Shown one piece after another: positions 34,174-42,514 of a stretch of DNA of 64,000 nucleotides. Below the pieces are notes generated by a model. That model saw only the letters and a list, made by a program, of their open reading frames with translations. It was not told where the DNA came from and made no database searches. The translations under genes and the position numbers were made by a program. The stretch's first letter is position 1; each line of letters begins with the position of its first letter. This DNA comes from Pullulanibacillus sp. KACC 23026 (GTDB lineage: Bacteria > Bacillota > Bacilli > Bacillales > Sporolactobacillaceae). Location of the stretch: NCBI RefSeq assembly GCF_029094525.1, contig NZ_CP119107.1, forward strand, positions 3,906,001-3,970,000, read 5' to 3'.

Positions 34174-35511
34174 TCAAAAGGGTATGGTTATTTTGAACGT
34201 CACACCATCTTTATCATTAAACAAATCAATTGTTCCATTATGGCGCTCAATCAACCGTTTAACGATGGCTAAGCCTAACCCAAACTGTCCTTTTACCCCT
34301 TTTTTGAAGGGTTCGAACAAGCTATCCATTATATCCTCTGAAATAGAAGATCCGTCATTATGAATTGAAATGATGTGACACCCTTGGCCTTCCTCAGCCT
34401 TCAATTCAATTTTAGATTCAGCATAACGAAGCGCATTTTCTAAGAGATTCTCTAACACGATCCCAAATTGTTCGGGATCGACATGCAGCATGACGCTTTC
34501 ACCACTTATATGAAACTTCACCTCGGGCTTCATAGCGGATAAGCGCTCTTTAAAAGACTGAGCAAGCTCACCAAATGTGATCAGTTCGAGCGTCGGTGTT
34601 TCATCCTTAAGTGAATCAATACGCGTATAATAGAGAAGCTTCTTCACCCGATGCTCCATTTGCTTCGCTTCCCCAAAAATAATATCCATTGTAGTATCTA
34701 GTCCATTGGGCAGCAAGCCGTCCTTTACAGCCTGTGCATAGCTTTGTATCACCATTATTGGGGTTTTCAGCTCATGCGAGGCTTGCTGGAGAAATTCCTT
34801 TTGAGCTTCATCATAATGAACTAAATTTTTTCTCATATTCTCGAATTGATCGGCTAATGCTTGAAACTCGTCACCGCTATTCCAAATAAAGGGCTCTTTC
34901 CAATTGAATTTCGAAATAGCTTCAAAATTTTTCCCTAAAGCCTTTAGCGGAGCTTTTAAATAATGAGTCAGCCATACAGAGAACCCCAGACTGATTATGA
35001 CCGCTAGCAAAAAGACATATAAGAGCCGAATCCATAATTTCTTAGCCATTTGGTTGCGATAAGTGTCCCACATATAAGAAATAACTGTGGCTTGTCCGTC
35101 ATTTGTATCGATATGACGGGTCACATAAAAGAGCGTTGCCCCTTTATAATTCAACTCAAATTGACCCACTTCAAGTTTCTTACTGCTATTTGCATGTGAC
35201 ATCATTTCCTTCAAAACACTTGCCGGAACAGCGGCCCCTGATAATTGACCAATCCCATTTTGAACAATGAGATTTCCTACAGAGTGCGCTGCCTGTTGCT
35301 GCTCAATAAATCCAAGTCCTGATTGGGTATTGTCATCATGATCAATAGTTGGAATAAAGTTAAGCTGCTCCTGTTGGATCAAATCAAAGGAATCTTCTTT
35401 TAATGCCTGCTGAATAGAAATCGGGTAAATAACCGCAACGCTCACGGCAATAACTAGAATTAATAAAATAAAGGAAAACCAGATTCGACTCGTTAGATTT
35501 AAACGAAGCAT
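34174..35511 (-). CDS. cssS: Sensor histidine kinase, CssS-like
   Basis: A 445-residue membrane kinase: TM1 about residues 10-30, an extracytoplasmic domain of about 125 residues, TM2 about 160-182, HAMP (KAPLKALGKNFEAISKFNWKEP), H-box FLQQASHELKTPIMVIQSYA, N-box LENLLENALRYAE and G-box FGLGLAIVKRLIERHNG. The H-box flank (KTPIMVIQSYAQAVKDGLLPNG) closely resembles B. subtilis CssS (KTPVMVIRGYTQSIKDG...), the secretion-stress sensor that activates htrA/htrB. The call rests on that resemblance and on the partner's strong match to CssR. ATG 35511 overlaps the cssR stop (TAATG). Confidence 0.75.
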   Translation of the reverse strand: MLRLNLTSRIWFSFILLILVIAVSVAVIYPISIQQALKEDSFDLIQQEQLNFIPTIDHDDNTQSGLGFIEQQQAAHSVGNLIVQNGIGQLSGAAVPASVLKEMMSHANSSKKLEVGQFELNYKGATLFYVTRHIDTNDGQATVISYMWDTYRNQMAKKLWIRLLYVFLLAVIISLGFSVWLTHYLKAPLKALGKNFEAISKFNWKEPFIWNSGDEFQALADQFENMRKNLVHYDEAQKEFLQQASHELKTPIMVIQSYAQAVKDGLLPNGLDTTMDIIFGEAKQMEHRVKKLLYYTRIDSLKDETPTLELITFGELAQSFKERLSAMKPEVKFHISGESVMLHVDPEQFGIVLENLLENALRYAESKIELKAEEGQGCHIISIHNDGSSISEDIMDSLFEPFKKGVKGQFGLGLAIVKRLIERHNGTIDLFNDKDGVTFKITIPF

Positions 35512-36188
35512 TAGGTCACAATCCTATAGCCGGCTCCATACAGTGTTTCAAGCGAAAGCCTTGGCATCTTCTTTCGAATGCGCCGGACGACGTCGTCCAC
35601 TGCCCGATTGGAGCCGTAATAATCTTCTCCCCATACTTCAGATAAAATTTCTTCTCTTGTCTTAGCGACATTCGTATTTTCTAAAAGGAAGAAGAGGACA
35701 TCAAATTCCTTCATCGTCAATTCAATTTCAGCACCACTGTCATCATGCACTTTCCTTCTTGTTACATCAATATGGTAATCGGAAAGATCAATAACATGGG
35801 TTTTGATGCCTTGCCCATAAACACGATGCAGCAATTTTTGGACACGAATAACCAATTCTTTTGGAAGAAAAGGCTTCGTTAAGTAGTCTTCACTGCCCAA
35901 TTCAAGTCCTGTAATACGGTCAAGATCCTGATCGCGAGCAGAAATAAAGATGACCGGCTTTTCAGAGTGAACCGCCTTAACTTCCTTGATTAAATCATGA
36001 CCAGACATGCCTGGAAGCATAACATCTAATATCCAGAGATGGGCCCCATTATGAAGATGTTCCAAAGCTTCCTCTGCACTATGAAAAGTAGAAACCTTCC
36101 AGTTTTCATTTTCTAGATATGTTGTTAATATGGCTGCAAGGTTTTCTTCATCCTCAACTAGATTAATATGAAACGTCCAATCACTCAT
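35511..36188 (-). CDS. cssR: Response regulator, CssR-like (OmpR/PhoB family)
   Basis: A 225-residue regulator with a receiver domain (acidic pocket VEDEEN, phospho-acceptor Asp55 in LWILDVMLPG, ISARDQD switch Ser, Lys in YLTKPFLPKELVIRVQKLL) and an OmpR winged helix (LTMKEFDVLFFLLEN ... RAVDDVVRRIRKKM). LVEDEENL, HLWILDVMLPG, ISARDxDxDRxxGLELGSxDY and KPFLPxELxIRVQKLL all match B. subtilis CssR. It starts 1 nt after the yhaN stop, with its Shine-Dalgarno (AAGGTGG) inside yhaN, so it belongs to the yhaO-yhaN message. Confidence 0.8.
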   Translation of the reverse strand: MSDWTFHINLVEDEENLAAILTTYLENENWKVSTFHSAEEALEHLHNGAHLWILDVMLPGMSGHDLIKEVKAVHSEKPVIFISARDQDLDRITGLELGSEDYLTKPFLPKELVIRVQKLLHRVYGQGIKTHVIDLSDYHIDVTRRKVHDDSGAEIELTMKEFDVLFFLLENTNVAKTREEILSEVWGEDYYGSNRAVDDVVRRIRKKMPRLSLETLYGAGYRIVT

Positions 36189-36189
36189 T

Positions 36190-39189
36190 TTAATTGGCCA
36201 CCTTTCGACCCTTTTCTTTCCAATCTTCCATTCTTATACTTGTGGACTCATAGGAATGACAAGTGAAAAGAAGGACCTGACGATTTTTTGCAACCTTTTC
36301 TAAAACAACCATCATTTGATTCAACCGCCCCTGATCGAAATTCACAAACCCATCGTCAACAATAAGAGGAAGGGCCACTCGCGTCTCAAATAAATCGACT
36401 AACGCTAGACGCAGACTCACATAGAGTTGTTCAGCTGTGCCACGGCTTAATTCTTCCGCCCTAAATAGGGTTCCATCTTCATGTTCAACGGAAAACCCTT
36501 CCGTTTCTTGATAATATAAACGGATATACTTGCCATCAGTGATCAGTTTGAAATACTCCTTGGCGCTCTCAACAAGTGCAGGCAATCGATTAGCCTTATA
36601 AGTTTCCTTCGCTTTTATGAGAAGACCTAAAGCTGTCTTATAAATGGCCCATTCCTTTGCCTCATTGTTTAATTGATTGCGATGGAGCTCAAATTGATGG
36701 ATTAACTCAGCATGTGATTGATCATCCTCAATCTGCCTGATTTGAACTGTAAGATCCTCTAGATCGATTTGCAATTCCTGCAAGTTTTTCTCAATTTGAT
36801 TCAGCTCTCTGCTAAACCGTTCTTCCCAATCCCCCTGCCACTTTAAGTGATTGAAGTCTTCTTGATGACGCTCCAATTGTTCAGGAGAACCAAGCGCTTT
36901 TAGCAATGTTTGATTAAGTCGTTCCAATTCCTGACTATCTGCTTCTTTCTTCTTCAGCAATGCTTCTTTTGTATAAAAAGCCTCCTCAGAATCGACTTGA
37001 GCTTGCTGCCATAAATTATAGCATTCCTTTTGAAAACGAGCGATTTTTTCTTCATAGGAACGCTCTTTCTCTCTCAACTTTTCCATATTCTGCTTATGTT
37101 GGTCTATTTTCCTTTCCATTTCTAACAGGTTCTCATAAGTCAGCCTTAAGTCTCCCAAACTTAATCGTGAAACTCCTAAGCGTTCTCCCAATTGTTCAAG
37201 AGAGTGGTCCTGTTGTTCCTTTTCTTTAACTAGCTTGTCCAATGTCTTTTGCAAGGATTGGATCTCATAAATTTTTTGTTTCGCTTGTTCCATCCAATTG
37301 ACGTACTCAAGAGCGAGAGAACGATCATGAATCTCAGGATACCCCTTTTGAATGAGCCAGGTCCTAAATTGGTTGTCTCGTGTTTGAAGGAGGGCTTCCG
37401 CTTCCTCCCATTCTTTTTGACTCAGTTGCCGCTTATCGAGCAGCGCCTGTCTCTTTTCTATTCGAGCCTTTTCCTTTTCTTGAAAACTTTGGTCCTCCAT
37501 ATAGCGCTGAAGCAAGGATTCCTGTTGCTTAAGCAGCTCTGTTTCTTGTCGCAGGACGGATAAACGCCTTTGAACGGCCTCTAGTTGTTCTAGAGAAGAC
37601 GTTTTTTTGAAGAGAAGCTGACTGCCTGCCCAAACCAAGAGCGCAAGGGTGAGTATGTAGCCGCTTATCCAGCCCGTCCAAGAAGGGGGAGAAAACATTT
37701 TGCTTCCAACCAGCCAGCCTATTAGAGCCGCAAGCCCTATAAATAGAGCCAGAGAGGAATAAAGCTTCCATTTCTTCTGCGCTTTGACCCCATCCTTTAA
37801 CTGCCTTAAGTCCGTTTCCAAACGTTTGACTTCTTCTTTACGGGCATCCCTTCTTAAATATAGGGAATAGAGTCGCTCCCCTGCTTCTCTCTCTTCCGAT
37901 GACAAGGAATGGTCTTTTAAGGACTGTGTATCCAATAGATGTAATTCCTGTTCAATAACCGCTACATCTCTCTCAATAAAATCCCTTTCCTGTTCTAGCC
38001 GCTGCATGTCCTTCAAAGCTGATGTTAATTGATGCGACATTTGAAGGCTCGTATCTGCCTCTAATATCTTTTCTTCACTTAAGTGATGTTTATAGGCCGG
38101 TTCAAGGCGATTGAGATGAATTTGATAGGCTCGCTGTTCACCATTCAGCCGTTCCTCGATCTTTCCTATTTCAATGAGAAGGGCATCGAGCCGCGGCATG
38201 TCTTCTATGAACGCTTGTATTTGATCCCGTTCAGCTGCCCAGCGGCTATCAATCTGTTCGGTTAATTGAGCGATTTTTCCTTCTAGATCATGGATTTGAA
38301 GCTCAAGCTCTGCCTTCTCCCCTTCGAGCGTCACCCATTGCGTGCGCCAGGATTCATAACGGGCTCTGCCATCATGAGGAAAGCTGTCAAGATTATCCGG
38401 GTATGAGCTCATTTGTCTATTAAGCGTTTGAAAATCTATTAACTGCGGTTCAACGGCCTTATATTCTGTAAATTGCTGTCTTTTCTCCAGCAAGGTTTTC
38501 TGATTTTGCTTCAACCGCTTTTCTTTATCCGTTAAAATCTCTTTCTCTTTCTTTAAAGATAAATAATAGGCTTTCTTTTTCTCCCATACTGAAAGCTTCT
38601 CTCTAATCCTGCCTAACTCGTTCAACGTCTGATTCATGGTTGGATTTTTCCCCAAGGGGCGGAAATGCTCCTGCGCGGATTTCTCAAGTTCTCGTTCCAG
38701 CTCCAAAATCTTGGCATTCCCCATCATCCCTGTGCTAAACAAGTAATGCTGAAGCGTATCAGGCTTCATTCGATGTACATCCTTCAACCCGTCTAAGTCT
38801 AACCCGAAGATCGCATCAAAGAGAGGCAAATCAATTCCGTGACACCACTCCTTTAGAAGGGAGGCGTCACCTTGGGAGCCATCTGGAAAATAAAGAACAG
38901 CTTCACCACTTGCTTTTCTTAAATGGCGAACAATGGTTACCCTGCCAGCAGTAGGATGCCAAACGACGAGGCGTCCTCCCAATTGGATATCGCTGTCCCC
39001 TAGAAACCCCAGTGAACGCAAGGTGGAACGTGATGGAAAACCAAACAACATATATTTAATAAAATGAATCAAGGTTGTTTTTCCCGATTCATTTTGTCCT
39101 TGTATGACTAGAAAAGGGACATTTGGAAATTCAAAAAACTGGTCACTGAATTGACCGAATTGATCAATATGAACCTCAGTTACCCTCAT
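36190..39189 (-). CDS. yhaN: SbcC/Rad50-like AAA ATPase YhaN
   Basis: A 999-residue SMC-like ATPase. Walker A GQNESGKTT at residues 31-39; long coiled coils (about 170-470 and 540-860); C-terminal signature LSRGTAEQLYVSLRLAL and Walker B LPLIVDDGFVNFD. Two adjacent hydrophobic segments, LYSSLALFIGLAALIGWLV and GWISGYILTLALLVWAG, interrupt the coiled coil near residues 485-535 where Rad50 has its zinc hook; this is a feature of YhaN-type proteins and suggests membrane tethering. It pairs with the YhaO nuclease as an SbcCD/Mre11-Rad50-like complex. ATG 39189 (GTGAGAGG upstream) is preferred to the longer frame at 39231, which would overlap yhaO. Confidence 0.9.
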   Translation of the reverse strand: MRVTEVHIDQFGQFSDQFFEFPNVPFLVIQGQNESGKTTLIHFIKYMLFGFPSRSTLRSLGFLGDSDIQLGGRLVVWHPTAGRVTIVRHLRKASGEAVLYFPDGSQGDASLLKEWCHGIDLPLFDAIFGLDLDGLKDVHRMKPDTLQHYLFSTGMMGNAKILELERELEKSAQEHFRPLGKNPTMNQTLNELGRIREKLSVWEKKKAYYLSLKKEKEILTDKEKRLKQNQKTLLEKRQQFTEYKAVEPQLIDFQTLNRQMSSYPDNLDSFPHDGRARYESWRTQWVTLEGEKAELELQIHDLEGKIAQLTEQIDSRWAAERDQIQAFIEDMPRLDALLIEIGKIEERLNGEQRAYQIHLNRLEPAYKHHLSEEKILEADTSLQMSHQLTSALKDMQRLEQERDFIERDVAVIEQELHLLDTQSLKDHSLSSEEREAGERLYSLYLRRDARKEEVKRLETDLRQLKDGVKAQKKWKLYSSLALFIGLAALIGWLVGSKMFSPPSWTGWISGYILTLALLVWAGSQLLFKKTSSLEQLEAVQRRLSVLRQETELLKQQESLLQRYMEDQSFQEKEKARIEKRQALLDKRQLSQKEWEEAEALLQTRDNQFRTWLIQKGYPEIHDRSLALEYVNWMEQAKQKIYEIQSLQKTLDKLVKEKEQQDHSLEQLGERLGVSRLSLGDLRLTYENLLEMERKIDQHKQNMEKLREKERSYEEKIARFQKECYNLWQQAQVDSEEAFYTKEALLKKKEADSQELERLNQTLLKALGSPEQLERHQEDFNHLKWQGDWEERFSRELNQIEKNLQELQIDLEDLTVQIRQIEDDQSHAELIHQFELHRNQLNNEAKEWAIYKTALGLLIKAKETYKANRLPALVESAKEYFKLITDGKYIRLYYQETEGFSVEHEDGTLFRAEELSRGTAEQLYVSLRLALVDLFETRVALPLIVDDGFVNFDQGRLNQMMVVLEKVAKNRQVLLFTCHSYESTSIRMEDWKEKGRKVAN

Positions 39190-39193
39190 CCTC

Positions 39194-40423
39194 TCACCGT
39201 CCTTTTCCTTCATCATATAACTTGCGAACAATTAACTGCTCAGCGGCTTTCAGAATAGACTCTTGCTGCTTGGCATCAATAGGATCTAAATAACTTCGGG
39301 CTTTTGAATGGGTGTAGAGTTCTTCAACAAATGGGGTCAGTGTGTCGGTATCATCAATTAGTCTTATCAGGTCACCTAAGAAATGAGATTCTTTACCCCA
39401 ATCATCACGCGGGTAATCCGGCAATGTGTCACAATCCATTTCCATGATCCAACAAAAGACCTCTTCTTGATCTTCTCCATCCTGAAAAAGGTCCAGCAAT
39501 TCTTTCTGCACCTCTATCGTTCGAAGGGTATGATGCAGCGGGCTTTGACCTATTACTTTTAAACGGAACAGCCCTGAAATTCCTGTCTCTTTAAACAAGC
39601 TCTTCCTTGACTCGACTTCTAGTATCACATCATTTAGAGTCAGCATTTCGGTAATATCTATTGTCATGGTCTCAAACAAAAAGGAGGCCGTACTCAAAAA
39701 ATCAACCTTACACTCCCTCTTCGATAAGGTCACCAGTTGCACACCTTTATCTCCCGTCTCTTTAACCGAAAGACCTTGAGGGGTTCCTGAGTAATAAATA
39801 GGAGCGTGATCCGTTAACCGTTCACGTTTATGTATATGACCTAAAGCCCAATAATCAAAATCCTTTTCGATAAGTTCTTGAACAGTAAAGGGGGCATAGT
39901 TGTCATGCTCAATCGTCCCTTTGACCGACCCATGTAAAAGACCGATATGATAATCTGCACCAGACTCTTTCTTGTACAAGGAAATCATGGAGTCTGTCAC
40001 ATGACGAGTGGGGTAACTAAAGCCGTAAAGGTTGACCGTCTGTTTGCCTTCTTTTATAAATCGCTTAACCTCAACTTTGTCTGAAAAGACTTCAACTTGG
40101 TCATTTGACACATCCAAGCGGACCGAATCAAGAGGATCATGGTTGCCATGAATCACATACACCGAGATATCGAGATGCCTCAGACGTTCAATTTCCTTCT
40201 TAAAGCGTTGCTCCGCTCGAAGGCTCGGATTATGACTATCATACAAATCACCCGATATAAGTATAAAATCAACCTCATTTTCGATCGCATAGGTGATGGT
40301 TTGATGAAGGGCATGAAAAGGAGCTTCTATTATTTGGCTATACAGTGCATTGGGTAACGGCGTCAAACCTCTATAGGGGCGGTCCAAATGAAAATCCGCG
40401 GCATGTATAAAGCGAATGGTCAC
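39194..40423 (-). CDS. yhaO: SbcD/Mre11-like DNA nuclease YhaO
   Basis: A 409-residue metallophosphoesterase. Motifs: FIHAADFHLD (D-x-H), ILISGDLYD (GDxxD), YVIHGNHDPLD (GNHD), LLHGSV and ALGHIHKRE (GHxH), all five metal-binding motifs of the Mre11/SbcD family. A C-terminal capping domain of about 150 residues follows. Start GTG 40423 with AAAGGAG upstream. First gene of the apparent yhaO-yhaN-cssR-cssS operon. Confidence 0.92.
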   Translation of the reverse strand: MTIRFIHAADFHLDRPYRGLTPLPNALYSQIIEAPFHALHQTITYAIENEVDFILISGDLYDSHNPSLRAEQRFKKEIERLRHLDISVYVIHGNHDPLDSVRLDVSNDQVEVFSDKVEVKRFIKEGKQTVNLYGFSYPTRHVTDSMISLYKKESGADYHIGLLHGSVKGTIEHDNYAPFTVQELIEKDFDYWALGHIHKRERLTDHAPIYYSGTPQGLSVKETGDKGVQLVTLSKRECKVDFLSTASFLFETMTIDITEMLTLNDVILEVESRKSLFKETGISGLFRLKVIGQSPLHHTLRTIEVQKELLDLFQDGEDQEEVFCWIMEMDCDTLPDYPRDDWGKESHFLGDLIRLIDDTDTLTPFVEELYTHSKARSYLDPIDAKQQESILKAAEQLIVRKLYDEGKGR

Positions 40424-40531
40424 GTCCAGAGTCTCCTTTCAAGCTAATCTATTTCCATCCCTATTTTACCATAATTCACGATCATATGTTCTTGTTTGAC
40501 CAACCATTTCAATTTTTAATCTAGAGTTTTC

Positions 40532-40560
40532 TTGATTCTCCGAGAGGGAGAGGCTACAAT
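40532..40560 (+). promoter_or_regulatory. Promoter of deoD
   Basis: TTGATT (40532-40537), 17-nt spacer, TACAAT (40555-40560). Confidence 0.6.
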
Positions 40561-40616
40561 TCACATAGACTCATATGAGTAGGACAACCTATTAATAATC
40601 CTAAGGAGGAACAATC

Positions 40617-41324
40617 ATGAGTGTACATATTGCAGCAAAACAAGGTGAGATTGCAGATAAAATTTTACTTCCCGGTGACCCTCTACGGGCAAAGTACATT
40701 GCGGAAACTTTTTTAGAAAATGCCACTTGTTATAACGAAGTGCGCGGTATGTATGGTTTCACTGGAACCTATAAAGGAGAACGCATTTCCGTACAAGGAA
40801 CTGGAATGGGCGTCCCTTCTATTTCAATCTATACACATGAACTTATGGCGGACTACGGTGTTAAGAGCTTAATTCGTGTCGGGTCTTGCGGCGCTTATTT
40901 AGAGGAAGTAAAAGTGAGAGACGTTATCTTGGCGATGTCTTCTTCAACCGATTCACAAATCAATAAACTTCATTTTCAAGGCATTGATTTTGCTCCAACC
41001 GCTAACTTTGAACTTCTTAAGGCTGCTTATGACGTCACCATCGAAAAAAACTTGCCTGTTCATGTCGGCAGCATTTTCACAAGTGACATTTTCTACAACG
41101 ATAATCAGGAACAAACGGAGTTGCTCAGAAAACATGGAACATTAGCTGTAGAAATGGAAACAGCCGCATTATATACATTAGCGGCCCGTTTTAAAGCAAA
41201 AGCGCTCTCTATTCTTACTGTTAGCGATCATCTTATAACAGGTGAAGCAACGACTTCAGAAGAACGCCAAACTACCTTTAACCAAATGATTGAAATTGCC
41301 TTAGATGCCGCTATTCGTTCATAA
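40617..41324 (+). CDS. deoD: Purine nucleoside phosphorylase, DeoD type
   Basis: A 235-residue phosphorylase cleaving purine (deoxy)nucleosides with phosphate to the base and (deoxy)ribose-1-phosphate. Features: [16 protein letters not shown] with the phosphate-binding Arg, [16 protein letters not shown] (PNP/UDP family signature), VEMETAAL with the substrate-contacting Glu, and TVSDHL with the catalytic Asp. Length matches hexameric bacterial DeoD. ATG 40617 follows AAGGAGG. Monocistronic. Confidence 0.95.
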   Translation: MSVHIAAKQGEIADKILLPGDPLRAKYIAETFLENATCYNEVRGMYGFTGTYKGERISVQGTGMGVPSISIYTHELMADYGVKSLIRVGSCGAYLEEVKVRDVILAMSSSTDSQINKLHFQGIDFAPTANFELLKAAYDVTIEKNLPVHVGSIFTSDIFYNDNQEQTELLRKHGTLAVEMETAALYTLAARFKAKALSILTVSDHLITGEATTSEERQTTFNQMIEIALDAAIRS

Positions 41325-41333
41325 ATAATAGGT

Positions 41334-41366
41334 GGGGACAGACCCTTTCAGAAGCGGTCTGTCCCC
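41334..41366 (+). terminator. GGGGACAGACC palindrome acting as likely terminator of deoD
   Basis: GGGGACAGACC and GGTCTGTCCCC are perfect complements around CTTTCAGAAGC; no strong T-run. A member of the dispersed GGGGAC-type repeats. Confidence 0.6.
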
Positions 41367-41384
41367 TCACGTTTACCCCTTGTT

Positions 41385-41516
41385 TTAGTCCCTCTTCTTA
41401 GCTTGACAGCTCTCACATTCCACTTGATAAGACTCTGCTTGTTCATCCATCCTTTTTCCGCACTCAAGACATCTTTTCTTAGGTAAGTTTCTAAAAAATT
41501 CAACCGGGTTTTGCAT
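41385..41516 (-). CDS. yhfH: YhfH family zinc-ribbon miniprotein
   Basis: A 43-residue protein. FRNLPKKRCLECGKRMDEQ...VECESCQAK has two CxxC pairs that would bind one zinc, and matches the 46-residue YhfH family in length and sequence as I know it. ATG 41516 follows GAGAGG, whereas the longer frame upstream lacks a start signal. Function unknown. Confidence 0.75.
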   Translation of the reverse strand: MQNPVEFFRNLPKKRCLECGKRMDEQAESYQVECESCQAKKRD

Positions 41517-41661
41517 CTGTAATACCTCTCTTTCGATATATGACAGTTTGTTATATAACATATTCTGTTGTGATACAGTATATACCTGAAAAGAGAGTCT
41601 GTGACTTTTTTCTAAGAACAATCTTATTTATGAAAAGAAACGGGAGAACCGTCCCTGCATT

Positions 41662-41692
41662 AAAAAAAGGGCTGTTATAAAACAGACCCTTT
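41662..41692 (-). terminator. Terminator of the SDR gene
   Basis: On the minus strand AAAGGGTCTGTT-TTATA-ACAGCCCTTTTTTT. A GAAACGGGAGAACCGTCCC repeat fragment (41639-41657) follows. Confidence 0.75.
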
Positions 41693-41704
41693 CAAATCCC
41701 TTTA

Positions 41705-42478
41705 TTAGACGGCTGTTGAGCCGCCATCGACAACTAAAACATGCCCGGTCACAAAGTCGGACGCTTTGGATGCGAGATAAATAACCGCTCCTTTAAGGTC
41801 CTCATTACCGCCAAATCGTCTCAATGGGGTGTGCTCTAGCACTCGCTCTCCGGAGACTTCAAGGACACCCTTTGACATTTTTGTCGGGAAAAAGCCCGGT
41901 GCAATGGCGTTGACGCGCACCCCTTTAGGCCCCAACTTTGCCGCCATATCTCTTGTAAATGAGACGATGGCCCCTTTGGAAGCTTGATAACCGATGGCAT
42001 CCATTATTTCAGGTTCTGAACCTTTTAGTGCCGCAACCGACGCCAAATTGATAATTGATCCTTCACCGCGTTCTACCATGTGACGCGCCACAGCTTGTGT
42101 CATCAGGAATGTTCCTGTTACATTCACTTCCATGACTTTATGCCAGGCTTCAAGAGGCATTTCAAGTGCAGGCGCTCCCCAGCTTGCACCGCTGTTATTT
42201 ACTAAAATATCAATGGTTCCAAACTTTTCTAATGTGCGATTGACCACGTTTTCGACAGCTTCAGGCTTCGTAATATCACATGGCAGAGCAAGTGCTTCTC
42301 CGCCCAGCGCTTCTATTTCCTTGACGAGCGCTTCACAATTTTCTACCCTTCTAGAACACGCGACAACAGACGCTCCCATTTCAGCTAATGCGATCGACAT
42401 TTGATGACCAAGCCCGCGACCGCCGCCTGTAACAATAGCTGTTTTTCCTGTTAGATCAAAAAGCTTTATACTTGACAT
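41705..42478 (-). CDS. Short-chain dehydrogenase/reductase
   Basis: A 257-residue classical SDR: cofactor motif TGGGRGLG (residues 17-24), NNSGAS (NNAG equivalent), catalytic Ser in INLASVAA, and YQASK (catalytic Tyr and Lys). The Arg pair after strand 2 (CSRR) suggests NADP preference. Resembles gluconate-5-dehydrogenase and FabG-type enzymes; substrate unknown. It begins 36 bp after the acyl-CoA ligase gene on the same strand, so a role in acyl or hydroxyacyl metabolism is possible but unproven. Confidence 0.85.
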   Translation of the reverse strand: MSSIKLFDLTGKTAIVTGGGRGLGHQMSIALAEMGASVVACSRRVENCEALVKEIEALGGEALALPCDITKPEAVENVVNRTLEKFGTIDILVNNSGASWGAPALEMPLEAWHKVMEVNVTGTFLMTQAVARHMVERGEGSIINLASVAALKGSEPEIMDAIGYQASKGAIVSFTRDMAAKLGPKGVRVNAIAPGFFPTKMSKGVLEVSGERVLEHTPLRRFGGNEDLKGAVIYLASKASDFVTGHVLVVDGGSTAV

Positions 42479-42514
42479 TTTTGGTCACCCCTCGTTGTTA
42501 AATAACCGTAACTT

